DNA of 64,000 nt from positions 476,278 through 540,277 of the forward strand of contig PHCZ01000001.1 in NCBI GenBank assembly GCA_002840895.1, written 5' to 3'. The stretch comes from Bacteroidetes bacterium HGW-Bacteroidetes-8 (GTDB taxonomy: Bacteria; Bacteroidota; Bacteroidia; Bacteroidales; UBA932). Position numbers and translations under genes: made by a program. Below, piece after piece: positions 44,647 through 52,115 of this stretch (the stretch's first letter is position 1; the number at the start of each line of letters is the position of its first letter). The notes under the pieces were generated by a model. The model saw nothing but the letters and a program-made list of their open reading frames with translations, made no database searches and was not told the origin of the DNA.

Positions 44647-45744
44647 TCACGCTTTTTTCCTGAAGATGAGTTTTGTAGTTGTGGGCATCGTGTCTCCAAG
44701 GAGAAATCCCCAGGGTTTAAGAGATTCGATTCTATCGAAAATTAATTTTAAAATTGCAGTAAGCGGAATCGAGATGAACATTCCGGGAATTCCCCAAAGA
44801 ACCCCAAAAGAAATCACTGCAATTATTGATACAAGTGCATTGATCTTAACCTTGGATGCCACAATCTTCGGTACTATATAGTTATTATCTATTAATTGTA
44901 TTATATAATAGAGAACGAGAACATAGAGGGCATACCAGGCAGTTGACTTGGTTACAACGGCAATCATCATTGGCATAGCCACTGCAACCAATCCACCAAT
45001 GTATGGAATAAGATTGAGAAGTGAACCTATAATACCAAGCAAAATGGCATACTCAATTCCTAGTATCAGTAGCGCCCCTGAATTGAGTATGGCAACTATA
45101 ATAGTTTCTATGAAAAGTCCTGTAAGATAACGTTGTACAACAATTTTAGTTTGTGAAATTATCTCGTTTAATTTAATTCGATTCCCGGTTCCGAAAAGCT
45201 TATGAAAAAAATCCAGGAGCAAAGGCTGATAGAAAAGTATCATAAACACATAAACAGGAATGAGCAGAAGGGCAAAAAGCCCACTGCCAATGTTTAGCAG
45301 CGTCTTACCTACCGAGGAGCCACTTAGCTGAATAAACTCGTTTTTTGTACTTGCAACCCATTCAACAACCTTTTGTGGTTTTATATTAAAGTAGTCAGAA
45401 GCCCAAGAAATAGACTGGTTAAGGTACTCCGTGAATTTTTCAACCAACACAGGCCAGGACTCACTAAACCTGCTTGCCTGCGAAACAAGAAATGTACCCA
45501 GAGTCGCAATAAAAATTATTGCAAGTATTAAGGTAAGGGCTATTGCAATCACTCTGTTGAATTTAAACTTAACAAAGAGATTTACAATTGGATTGAGAAC
45601 AATTGCGAAAAAAATGGAGAAGATAATTGGAATAATTATTCCCTGAGCAATAAAGAGGATATATACAAAAAAATAGATCCCGGTTATGAAAATAGAGATT
45701 CTCACATAAAAAGGGATAATGTGCCTATCTTCCATAATAGCCAT
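44647..45744 (-). CDS. AI-2E family transporter (PerM/YhhT/TqsA)
   Basis: Inner-membrane protein of 365 residues with about eight hydrophobic helices, in the AI-2E/PerM superfamily. Some members export autoinducer-2 (TqsA), others are Na+/H+ antiporters or permeases. Recognisable parts: the N-terminal paired helices with IPIIFSIFFAIVLNPIVNLF, the central coiled region (KVVEWVASTKNEFIQL), and the conserved C-terminal GSLLNLIPYIGG and VISFGVLWGIPGMFISIPLTAILKL motifs. It is the last gene of a four-gene run (YtxH, holin-like, hypothetical, AI-2E). The transported substrate is not determinable. Confidence 0.85.
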   Translation of the reverse strand: MAIMEDRHIIPFYVRISIFITGIYFFVYILFIAQGIIIPIIFSIFFAIVLNPIVNLFVKFKFNRVIAIALTLILAIIFIATLGTFLVSQASRFSESWPVLVEKFTEYLNQSISWASDYFNIKPQKVVEWVASTKNEFIQLSGSSVGKTLLNIGSGLFALLLIPVYVFMILFYQPLLLDFFHKLFGTGNRIKLNEIISQTKIVVQRYLTGLFIETIIVAILNSGALLILGIEYAILLGIIGSLLNLIPYIGGLVAVAMPMMIAVVTKSTAWYALYVLVLYYIIQLIDNNYIVPKIVASKVKINALVSIIAVISFGVLWGIPGMFISIPLTAILKLIFDRIESLKPWGFLLGDTMPTTTKLIFRKKA

Positions 45745-46130
45745 TAAGATTTAGATTTTCTCTGAAAAATTGCTCCAATAAACTTATTACCTAATGTTTT
45801 TACCGCATCCGGGTTTGTAGAAATTACGGTTGTTACCCCAATCTGTATAATATGCCCTAAAAATTTCCTGAAAGGGTTATTTGAAAGGCCAACAAATATT
45901 TTTTTGGTTACAAATCCCGATACAAATCCCAATGAGGTACTAAGGATACTCTTTAGTAAGTCAGGTGAATTTGCCATATCATTAAATGTGTTTTTAATAA
46001 TATTCACCGGTTTTAGGCTCTCTAAGCTCCTTTCAAATTGAGCTTTAAGTAATACTTCCTGAGCACTTTGTAATTGTGTCAGGGCATAAATGGTTCTATC
46101 CAGATCACTTTTAGAATTTATGTTTTTCAT
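45744..46130 (-). CDS. conserved hypothetical protein in the YtxH/AI-2E operon
   Basis: 128-residue protein without a recognised domain. It has an amphipathic N-terminal helix (SDLDRTIYALTQLQSAQEVL), a middle with two short hydrophobic stretches (LLKSILSTSLGFVSGFVTKKI and FLGHIIQIGVTTVIS) and a basic tail. It may be a peripheral or inner-membrane protein. Its stop codon abuts the AI-2E start (1-nt sharing) and it begins 6 nt after the holin-like gene, so it is embedded in the operon. Confidence 0.72.
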   Translation of the reverse strand: MKNINSKSDLDRTIYALTQLQSAQEVLLKAQFERSLESLKPVNIIKNTFNDMANSPDLLKSILSTSLGFVSGFVTKKIFVGLSNNPFRKFLGHIIQIGVTTVISTNPDAVKTLGNKFIGAIFQRKSKS

Positions 46131-46136
46131 TTGTAT

Positions 46137-46481
46137 CTACTTCTGGATTTGTTTAATTATAAAATTACTCACTACATTTTTAAACCAATTACTTAAAAAG
46201 AGAGAGATTATTGTTGCAATGATTCCATAAAACGCAGCAACGATCATAAAACCATACCACAGCTCACCGAGAGTATCTCCAATTAGAATAGCTACAGCAA
46301 TAGAAGCTATCAGGAAAAACATAAAGAAAAAGAGTATAACAATTATTCTTGTTACTACCGCAGAAACCACTTTCAATATCTCTTTCAGAGTATTTAACTT
46401 AAAAAGTTCAAAGCTGGTTTTTAAATACTCTTCCGTTCTTATCAGAAGTGTATCCAGACTATTTTCTCTATGCTCTTCCAT
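46137..46481 (-). CDS. phage-holin-superfamily/DUF1469-like membrane protein
   Basis: 114-residue inner-membrane protein. A charged N-terminal helix (RENSLDTLLIRTEEYLKTSFELFKLNT, split in use) is followed by two transmembrane helices (IIVILFFFMFFLIASIAVAIL and MIVAAFYGIIATIISLFLSNW) and a short tail. This layout is the putative Actinobacteriota-type holin-X/DUF1469 family, found in stress-linked operons with YtxH rather than in phages. No phage genes surround it. It lies between the YtxH gene (10 nt) and the hypothetical gene (6 nt). Confidence 0.75.
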   Translation of the reverse strand: MEEHRENSLDTLLIRTEEYLKTSFELFKLNTLKEILKVVSAVVTRIIVILFFFMFFLIASIAVAILIGDTLGELWYGFMIVAAFYGIIATIISLFLSNWFKNVVSNFIIKQIQK

Positions 46482-46491
46482 CGCTCTTTTT

Positions 46492-46758
46492 CTATGCTTT
46501 AGCTTTGAATTTCTCTTTAACCTTTCCGGTCATATCTTCCATCTCCTCTTGTGCAGCTTCATTCATATCCTGAACCTTTTCAGAGACATTGTCTACAAAT
46601 TCGTTAAACTTGGTTTTTAACCCCTCGGCATAATCTTCCCCTTTTTTAGAGATTTTTTTACGGGTTTCAGAGCCCTTATCCGGAGCAAAAAGAACCCCCA
46701 GCATTGCACCAACGGCCAATCCCGCCAGTGTTCCCAAAAGAATTTTTCCTAAATTCAT
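46492..46758 (-). CDS. YtxH domain-containing protein
   Basis: 88-residue protein with a Gly/Ala-rich N-terminal membrane helix (LGKILLGTLAGLAVGAMLGVLFAPDKG, split in use), the hallmark of the YtxH family, and a Lys/Glu-rich helical tail that resembles late-embryogenesis-abundant proteins (RKKISKKGEDYAEGLK, EKVQDMNEAAQEEMEDM). YtxH proteins are general-stress proteins in Bacillus and are linked to envelope protection. It is the first gene of the four-gene run; 81 nt separate it from the AraC gene upstream. Confidence 0.85.
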   Translation of the reverse strand: MNLGKILLGTLAGLAVGAMLGVLFAPDKGSETRKKISKKGEDYAEGLKTKFNEFVDNVSEKVQDMNEAAQEEMEDMTGKVKEKFKAKA

Positions 46759-46839
46759 AATAGTCGTTTTTAAAAAATGTTAGTTTGTATAAATATATCT
46801 CATACCATTTTTTTATTCTGGATGAGCGTTTTAAATTGT

Positions 46840-47400
46840 TTAGACTTTTGAGGGTATAAGTTTACTATTTGTCGTGATATCCTTAAAATGGGATGCATTC
46901 ACTCCGGTTACAACTTTGAATTGGTTTGACAGATGAGAGACACTGCTGTATTTTAATCTGTAAGATATCTCTGTAAGTGTGAGGCCATTGTTAATGTGTA
47001 ACTCTTTAACGACCTCAACTCTCTCTTGTATATAGTATTTTTCTATACTTATCCCCTCTGATTTTGAAAACAACTTAGATACATATGGATAGTTACAGTT
47101 CATCTTTTTACTTATATATTCAGATAAATTAATCTTTTGGTTATCTTCAGAGGAGTTGATAAGTTCATCTATTGCAGATTTTACATCTTTTATAATTTTC
47201 AATCTTTTGTCTTCAATCAACTCTAGTCCGCATTCAAGCAGCCCCTTATTTAATATCTCCAGCTGTGATTGTGTCAGATTCTCTTTGCACTCCGCTTTTC
47301 CCAGCTCAACCACTATACTGTTAACCCTGAGTTTTACGAGTTCAGCTCTTACAGCCATAATACACCTGATGCATACCATATTTTTTATATATAATTTCAT
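46840..47400 (-). CDS. AraC-type regulator with N-terminal CxxC domain (copy A)
   Basis: 186-residue regulator. The N-terminal about 70 residues look like a beta-alpha-beta heavy-metal-associated-like fold with the motif MVCIRC (CxxC, about residues 8-13), followed by a linker. The C-terminal AraC/XylS DNA-binding domain has two helix-turn-helices (about residues 95-175; YVSKLFSKSEGISIEKY and LTLTEISYRLKYSSVSHLSNQF). The start ATG 47400 leaves the CxxC core intact. Copy B at 47740-48339 has the same layout. The ligand (metal or thiol signal) is inferred, not shown. Confidence 0.82.
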   Translation of the reverse strand: MKLYIKNMVCIRCIMAVRAELVKLRVNSIVVELGKAECKENLTQSQLEILNKGLLECGLELIEDKRLKIIKDVKSAIDELINSSEDNQKINLSEYISKKMNCNYPYVSKLFSKSEGISIEKYYIQERVEVVKELHINNGLTLTEISYRLKYSSVSHLSNQFKVVTGVNASHFKDITTNSKLIPSKV

Positions 47401-47420
47401 AATAAAAGTATTTAGGTAAA

Positions 47421-47576
47421 CTACCTGTATCTCCTACCCTGAATTATTCGTAAAAGAATTGCAACAACTGCAAAAACAAGAAGTATATGGATAATACCTC
47501 CAAGATTAAATCCAACCAGCCCTACCAGCCAAGCTAGGATCAAAAGAACTGCTAAAATATAAAGTAAATTTCCCAT
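47421..47576 (-). CDS. Lmo0937-like small membrane protein
   Basis: 51-residue hydrophobic protein from ATG 47576 (MGNLLYILAVLLILAWLVG) with two transmembrane helices and a basic end (RIIQGRRYR). This matches the small Lmo0937 family membrane proteins. On the minus strand AGGAGG lies 10 nt ahead of this ATG, an unusually good Shine-Dalgarno site for this phylum; it also lies 1 nt from another ATG (METMGN), which is therefore less likely. An even longer start (72 residues) begins with a non-hydrophobic stretch and is unlikely. It lies between the two AraC paralogues. Confidence 0.75.
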   Translation of the reverse strand: MGNLLYILAVLLILAWLVGLVGFNLGGIIHILLVFAVVAILLRIIQGRRYR

Positions 47577-47739
47577 CGTTTCCATCCCTCCTAAGATGAC
47601 ATTAACTCCTGTGTAGCCTGTTTTTTTTACAAATGGCAATAAGGAGATTTCGATTATAAAAAGAATAATCGTTCTAATGTAAATTTGATACTTTTTTAAT
47701 AAAAAAACGTTACACTATTATCCGGAAATATTACATCAT

Positions 47740-48339
47740 TCACAGATTCTCGAGCATTAACCGTCTTTTATTTTTAAGCTTTTTAAAGTGAGAGGGAGTT
47801 AATCCAGTGTATTTCTTGAATTGATTTGATAGATGGGCAACACTGCTATAGCCTAAATTGAAAGCTATTTCTGTAAGATTGAGTTCGTTGTAAACCAACA
47901 ACTCTTTTGCCTTTTCGATTTTATGGCCAATATAAAATTTTTCTATTGTGATACCGGTAACCTCAGAAAAGAGGCTTGCCAGATAGGTGTAGTCGTAATT
48001 AAGTTTATCGCTGATGTAATCAGATAGATTAACCTTTATTTTCTCCTCGGAGTAGTGGACTGTCTCAATAATTATACACTTAATCTTCTCTATCAAAACA
48101 CTCTTCTTATCATCCATAAGTTCCAGCCCGGATCTTTTAAGTGCAATATCCAGCTGTGACATCTGTTCTGAGCTTATTTGGGAGGCTATATCAACGTGTC
48201 CTAATTCAATCAATAGATAATCTATACCGAGCTTTTCCAGCTCTGCTTTGACCACCATTTTACAGCGGATACAAACCATATTTTTTATATAAAGTTTCAC
48301 TTGATATGAAGAGATATAGCTTTGAAGTAATTCGTTCAT
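47740..48339 (-). CDS. AraC-type regulator with N-terminal CxxC domain (copy B)
   Basis: 199-residue regulator, paralogous to copy A (46840-47400) along its whole length: KLYIKNMVCIRC in both, then SGLELMDDKK against CGLELIEDKR, and two C-terminal helix-turn-helices (YLASLFSEVTGITIEKFY and LNLTEIAFNLGYSSVAHLSNQF). The ATG at 48339 adds 13 residues (MNELLQSYISSYQ) not present in copy A. A GTG at 48300 lies where copy A has its ATG, so it is the alternative start. The CxxC makes a metal or redox-responsive sensor possible. Confidence 0.82.
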   Translation of the reverse strand: MNELLQSYISSYQVKLYIKNMVCIRCKMVVKAELEKLGIDYLLIELGHVDIASQISSEQMSQLDIALKRSGLELMDDKKSVLIEKIKCIIIETVHYSEEKIKVNLSDYISDKLNYDYTYLASLFSEVTGITIEKFYIGHKIEKAKELLVYNELNLTEIAFNLGYSSVAHLSNQFKKYTGLTPSHFKKLKNKRRLMLENL

Positions 48340-48390
48340 ATTAAAATATTGACCAAATTTAGAAAATTATATTGATAACTATGTAAATAA

Positions 48391-48413
48391 ATAAAAGCAC
48401 CTTAAAAAGTGCT
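48391..48413 (-). terminator. possible terminator after tRNA-Gly
   Basis: AGCAC (48396-48400) and GTGCT (48409-48413) form a stem; on the minus strand it is followed by TTTTATTT. It lies about 41 nt after the tRNA 3' end. Confidence 0.45.
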
Positions 48414-48453
48414 ATCCATTTTAAAGTGCCTTAAATTTTGATGCTTAAAAAAG

Positions 48454-48526
48454 AGCGGCAAATGAGGTTCGAACTCACGACCCTCAGCTTGGGAAGCTGA
48501 TGCTCTACCAACTGAGCTACTGCCGC
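48454..48526 (-). tRNA. tRNA-Gly (anticodon CCC)
   Basis: The minus strand folds as a 73-nt cloverleaf. Acceptor GCGGCAG pairs with TTGCCGC (one G-U), the D-arm is GCTCAGTTGGTAGAGC, the anticodon stem is TCAGC/GCTGA with loop TTCCCAA (anticodon CCC), and the T-arm carries GTTCGAAC. The discriminator is T at 48454 and CCA is not encoded. It reads GGG codons. It stands alone between copy B and the M14 gene. Confidence 0.95.
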
Positions 48527-48561
48527 ATTATGGTGCAAAGGTATTAAAAAAACTCTCTACT

Positions 48562-50130
48562 TTATAGAGTATCTCGTTTTAACAAGAGAAATGAGTCAAT
48601 TTTTTCTCCTTTTTTTGATGATTTATATCTATATCTAATCTTTCCGCTATCTCTTAATTTGACCTCCTCTACCTTAAGCCACACATTAGTATCCTCAGGA
48701 AACACTTCATCTGCAGGTCCCACAACCCAACGGTATAGCTCATAGTTACCTCTCTCCAATTGAGGAGATACAACTCGTATTTTTGCACCCTCTTTTTGAG
48801 AGATAAAAAAGGTATCTCCAAAGAAGATATTTTTTGTGTCATTTGAAACCTCCCAATTACGTTCTCTTTTCCCGGTTTCGTTATCAAGCAGAATCCTCAT
48901 CTCTCTTCCCAGATTCATCAAATCACTTATGGCATAAAGAGAGGAGTGTGCCAACTCACGAAGGTTGTCAGTAGATACCCAGGTTCCGTTTCTATCTTGA
49001 TTATAAAAAGTGTAGGGTGTTTCAAAAGTGATTGCAACGCTTCTCTCCTTGAATTTTTCCCAAATCCACCCCTCAAAATATCTCGGAGCAACCGCTGAGA
49101 AGCTTTGATCTACAGGCCTGTAGTATGGTGAATAGTTGATTGTCAGGCTGGAAAGCAACAACTGCTCTTTAAGGAACCTCTCTGTTGTTGACTCAGCAGT
49201 GTGAATCCAGTATGTTACCGAACTGGATATCTGAGAGTGCATATTAAGCAATAGATCCAGCGGTGCATTTGAGGTCAATCTCTCCAGAGTTTGTTTTAAA
49301 ATTTTTATCTCAGGCATTGTGAGAGAATCTGGTCTGTCCCAGTTGATCTCAATATTGACTCCTGTAGAGGAAGATCTGGAGAATCCTCCCATTACCCCGT
49401 CAGGATTAATAAATGGAACAACATAGAAGATTGCATTTTTTCTCAGCTCTTTACCGAAAGGGGTATCGGATGTAATAATGTCTACCATAGCTTCCAGGTG
49501 CCAGCTGGCAGGGGATTCGCTAGGGTGGGAGCGTGAGTGAATCCACACTCTCTTTTTATCACTATCCTTCGCACTCTCATCTGTAATGGTTAGCATCTCA
49601 ATAGGTAGGCCCAGGTAGCTTGTTCCAATAACCTCGTGTTTTACATTGGGCATTACCCTCCATTGGTCAACCTTATTTCGGTTTCTTGAGTAAGGATATG
49701 GTACAAAGTGAGATAAATAAACTGTGTCACGAGTAAATATCTTATTTATGGTTCCTTTGTAGATATTTTCCCCTGTTTCTAATCTTGTATAGTTTACACC
49801 ATCGTAGGAGTAGAATGGACGTATTACTTCTGAGTTTTTTATTGATAAAAAGAGCTGTTTATCTTTAACACCCTCCATTTTAAAGTGATACCATCTGGCA
49901 CTTGGCCTTAAAGCAGTATCAATAGGGTTAAGTGGATCAAATCTTGACTCAATTTCATATGAGAGGGTTAGGATGGAGTCATTGACTCCCCTTTTTACCC
50001 AGGCAGAATCCAGTAATCTGTAGCTTCCGATACTTCCTGAGTCAAAAGCTGTAGAGAGTCTAACCTGTGAAAATAAAAAACTACTGCCAAAAATTGCTAG
50101 CAGTAGTGTTAAAGTTTTTTTAGTAAACAT
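48562..50130 (-). CDS. M14-family zinc carboxypeptidase
   Basis: Secreted carboxypeptidase of 522 residues with a signal peptide (MFTKKTLTLLLAIFGSSFLF then SQV). The N-terminal about 150 residues form a beta-rich domain. The M14 catalytic domain follows with the zinc motif HSRSHPSESPASWHLEA (HxxE, about residues 195-212), the substrate-binding NPDGVMGGFSRSS, LLNMHSQISS (the third zinc His) and ERSVAITFETPY, which carries the catalytic Glu. The order matches the M14-type peptidases, likely acting on proteins or peptidoglycan peptides outside the cytoplasm. It begins 15 nt after the small gene at 50146. Confidence 0.88.
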   Translation of the reverse strand: MFTKKTLTLLLAIFGSSFLFSQVRLSTAFDSGSIGSYRLLDSAWVKRGVNDSILTLSYEIESRFDPLNPIDTALRPSARWYHFKMEGVKDKQLFLSIKNSEVIRPFYSYDGVNYTRLETGENIYKGTINKIFTRDTVYLSHFVPYPYSRNRNKVDQWRVMPNVKHEVIGTSYLGLPIEMLTITDESAKDSDKKRVWIHSRSHPSESPASWHLEAMVDIITSDTPFGKELRKNAIFYVVPFINPDGVMGGFSRSSSTGVNIEINWDRPDSLTMPEIKILKQTLERLTSNAPLDLLLNMHSQISSSVTYWIHTAESTTERFLKEQLLLSSLTINYSPYYRPVDQSFSAVAPRYFEGWIWEKFKERSVAITFETPYTFYNQDRNGTWVSTDNLRELAHSSLYAISDLMNLGREMRILLDNETGKRERNWEVSNDTKNIFFGDTFFISQKEGAKIRVVSPQLERGNYELYRWVVGPADEVFPEDTNVWLKVEEVKLRDSGKIRYRYKSSKKGEKIDSFLLLKRDTL

Positions 50131-50145
50131 AACTAATAAAGAAAA

Positions 50146-50301
50146 TTATAATTCTGTGGCTCGTATTTTTACCACCTTTCCTCTGTTTGAGATGGCCAGT
50201 TCGGAATTACTTTTCTTTTTTTCCTGAATAAGGCGATGTAGGGCGATATTCAAACCATTGAGAATGTTTTCTCGTAGCTCTCTAGTCTCTATTTCGCTCA
50301 T
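50146..50301 (-). CDS. 51-residue small protein overlapping the zeta-like kinase (candidate antitoxin)
   Basis: Read from ATG 50301 to TAA 50146. The product begins MSEIETRELRENILNGLNIA, then LHRLIQEKKKSN and ends SNRGKVVKIRATEL. The last part, a short strand plus a basic KVVKI and a terminal acidic residue, resembles the end of small proteins that accompany zeta-like kinases of the COG4185 type (typically GKVVxIPPEE-like). Its first 20 nt overlap the last 20 nt of the kinase gene, so translation is coupled. It is shorter than usual gene-calling limits and is easily missed. Function as antitoxin is inferred. Confidence 0.72.
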   Translation of the reverse strand: MSEIETRELRENILNGLNIALHRLIQEKKKSNSELAISNRGKVVKIRATEL

Positions 50302-50863
50302 AATTAGCAATTTTGTTGTAGGTAGGTTTGTTATAAATTTTAAGTTCCATTTTGCTACCTCCCTCAGCTATAAGTTCTTGAGGGATCGAGGAGTTATTTA
50401 TTATCATCCAATATTCACACAACGGAATATAAAGCGAAAATAGGTTTTTTATTCCAATATCGTATCGTCTTCGGATAGTTTTTTCTTCAATATTATGACC
50501 TCCGGATGCAACACGCATCTTAACTCTCTCTACTGCAAGGCTAGGAAGGTTTAACCAGAAAAATACCAATGTCACTTTATATCCGCTTGCCTGTGCATAT
50601 TTGATTACATTGGCGTGTGTCCTTGTAGCAAGCGTAGTCTCAAGTGCAAAATCTGTGCCGTTAGATATAAGGTTCTGAATTCTCTCCAGCATAATTTTGC
50701 CGGCCTGAATAGAGACACTCTCCGGTTTAAAAGGGGAGAGTCCTCTGGCTATTTCATCTGCATTTACAAACTCTTTGCAGGAGAGCATCTCCGGGAGAAT
50801 TGTATATGAGGCAGTTGTCTTTCCGGCTCCGTTACAACCGGATATTATAAATAGATTAGCCAT
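50282..50863 (-). CDS. zeta-toxin-like P-loop kinase
   Basis: 193-residue P-loop protein. Motifs are the Walker A SGCNGAGKTT (about residues 8-17), ADEIARGLSPF with the conserved Asp, an ALETTLATRTH stretch near residue 75 and an Arg-rich IEEKTIRRRYDIG lid near residue 130. This is the zeta family: zeta toxins phosphorylate UDP-GlcNAc and block wall synthesis, while COG4185 relatives have other or unknown targets. The frame overlaps the 51-residue gene downstream. It begins 31 nt after the TIGR02757 gene. Toxicity is not shown. Confidence 0.8.
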   Translation of the reverse strand: MANLFIISGCNGAGKTTASYTILPEMLSCKEFVNADEIARGLSPFKPESVSIQAGKIMLERIQNLISNGTDFALETTLATRTHANVIKYAQASGYKVTLVFFWLNLPSLAVERVKMRVASGGHNIEEKTIRRRYDIGIKNLFSLYIPLCEYWMIINNSSIPQELIAEGGSKMELKIYNKPTYNKIANYERNRD

Positions 50864-50894
50864 CAGGTTATTTCACTTCTGGGTAAAGTTACAA

Positions 50895-51599
50895 CTATTT
50901 TTTAGTTTTAGATGCAGAGTAGGCAAACAGAGCAAAGTCACCCTTGCAGGGATCTCCCGGAAAAATAAGCTTAAGATAATTTGTAATCTCTTGTGCAGTA
51001 ATAATGTCTGCACTTTTGCGAGAAGTTATACCTAGCAAAAGAGCATTACGGTGAACGTGAACATCCAGCGGAATTATAAGTTCTTCAGGAGTAATTCTCT
51101 TCCAGATGCCCAAATCTACCTTTGAGTCATCTCTAACCATCCATCTTCTGAACATATGTATCTTTTTATTGGCAGCTTTTGGGTCTGCTCTTCTGCCAAA
51201 TATCTTCTCTCGTATCATTTGGGGAGATAGTATCTCAAGTGACTCATTGTATAAATAGAACTCCCTTAGATTTGTGCAGATTTTTGCCACTTCACTCCAT
51301 TTGACAGTTCTGTGAAGGCTTCTGTTGTCGTTTCGGTAATTCCCATTAATTACATAATTGTATGGTGACCATCTCATTTCATCCATCAGCCTTTCACAGC
51401 TCCTTACAATTATATCCCTTCTCCCCCAGGCAAGATGGGCACAAAGAATTGCAGATATCTCAATATCCTGGAGAGTAGATTTACCCTGCTTGTATTTATC
51501 GTAAAAGTACTTAGGATACTTTACAGGATCGTCGGTAAAGTAGTTTGGATTGTTATACTCATCTGATAACGCTACTAAATCAAAATCTGATTTTTTCAT
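50895..51599 (-). CDS. TIGR02757/DUF2400 family protein
   Basis: 234-residue protein from ATG 51599 (MKKSDFDLVALSDEYNNPNY). It matches the TIGR02757 (DUF2400) family of unknown function; characteristic blocks are FTDDPVKYPKYFYDKYK, LCAHLAWGRRDIIVRS, MVRDDSKVDLGIWKRI and the end, PLDVHVHRNALLLGIT, with FPGDPCKGDFALFAYSAS. The helical PLDVHVHR and GDPCKGDFALF parts recall the end of HhH-GPD DNA glycosylases, but that link is only a hint. It precedes the zeta-like kinase on the same strand. Confidence 0.82.
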   Translation of the reverse strand: MKKSDFDLVALSDEYNNPNYFTDDPVKYPKYFYDKYKQGKSTLQDIEISAILCAHLAWGRRDIIVRSCERLMDEMRWSPYNYVINGNYRNDNRSLHRTVKWSEVAKICTNLREFYLYNESLEILSPQMIREKIFGRRADPKAANKKIHMFRRWMVRDDSKVDLGIWKRITPEELIIPLDVHVHRNALLLGITSRKSADIITAQEITNYLKLIFPGDPCKGDFALFAYSASKTKK

Positions 51600-51658
51600 T
51601 ATGCAAATATACAAAACTACTCCATTCAGAATTGTTTTAAATGTGGCAAGATTTTTGT

Positions 51659-51696
51659 TAACTAAATGTTTAGTTATAAAACTAACTTAATAGTTT
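51659..51696 (+). promoter_or_regulatory. two palindromes upstream of blaI-like gene, candidate operators
   Basis: TAACTAAATGTTTAGTTA (51659-51676) has 8-bp arms around a TG centre, and AAACTA(ACTTAA)TAGTTT (79-96 in 51679-51696) has 6-bp arms. Both contain ACTA/TAGT halves and lie 10-47 nt ahead of the gene. A TTTG at 51654-51657 may be the -33 element, in which case the first palindrome occupies the spacer. BlaI/MecI proteins bind such dyads. Confidence 0.6.
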
Positions 51697-51705
51697 AATA
51701 GAGAT

Positions 51706-52095
51706 ATGAAGAAAAAAGAGATTAACGAACTGACAAAAGCAGAGTTGCAGATAATGCAGCCTCTGTGGAGCAGAAAAAAGGCGTTTGTTAACGATCTGCT
51801 TGAGGATATGCCGGATCCTAAACCGGCATACAACACTGTATCTACAATAGTGAGAATCCTTGAAAAAAAGGGGTTTGTCTCACACATCACCTATGGTAAA
51901 ACCCACTGTTATTTTCCGATAATTGAGCGTGAAGCGTATCTGAATGTCTATATGAAAGGGGTTCTACACTCTTTTTTTTCGAACTCGTTACCTAATCTGG
52001 TCTCTTTTCTCTCAAAAAAGGAGGAGATATCCCTTGATGAGGTTAATGAAATTATGAATATTATGGAGAGTCAAAAAAAGTCAAAGGTTAAATAG
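51706..52095 (+). CDS. BlaI/MecI/CopY-family repressor
   Basis: 129-residue winged-helix repressor of the BlaI/MecI family. It opens KKKEINELTKAELQIMQPLW, then the recognition helix region (DPKPAYNTVSTIVRILEKKGFVSH, about residues 42-66), the GKTHCYFPIIERE wing, and a C-terminal dimerisation helix. In the known systems the M56 partner senses a wall signal and causes cleavage of the repressor. Two palindromes lie upstream, and the M56 gene follows after 20 nt. Autoregulation is likely. Confidence 0.92.
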   Translation: MKKKEINELTKAELQIMQPLWSRKKAFVNDLLEDMPDPKPAYNTVSTIVRILEKKGFVSHITYGKTHCYFPIIEREAYLNVYMKGVLHSFFSNSLPNLVSFLSKKEEISLDEVNEIMNIMESQKKSKVK

Positions 52096-52115
52096 TACTT
52101 TAACAATCTGTTATA

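Noticed and set aside
46137-46481. Holin-like protein as evidence of a prophage
   Set aside because: No phage structural, integrase or lysis genes accompany it, and the neighbours are YtxH and AI-2E genes.
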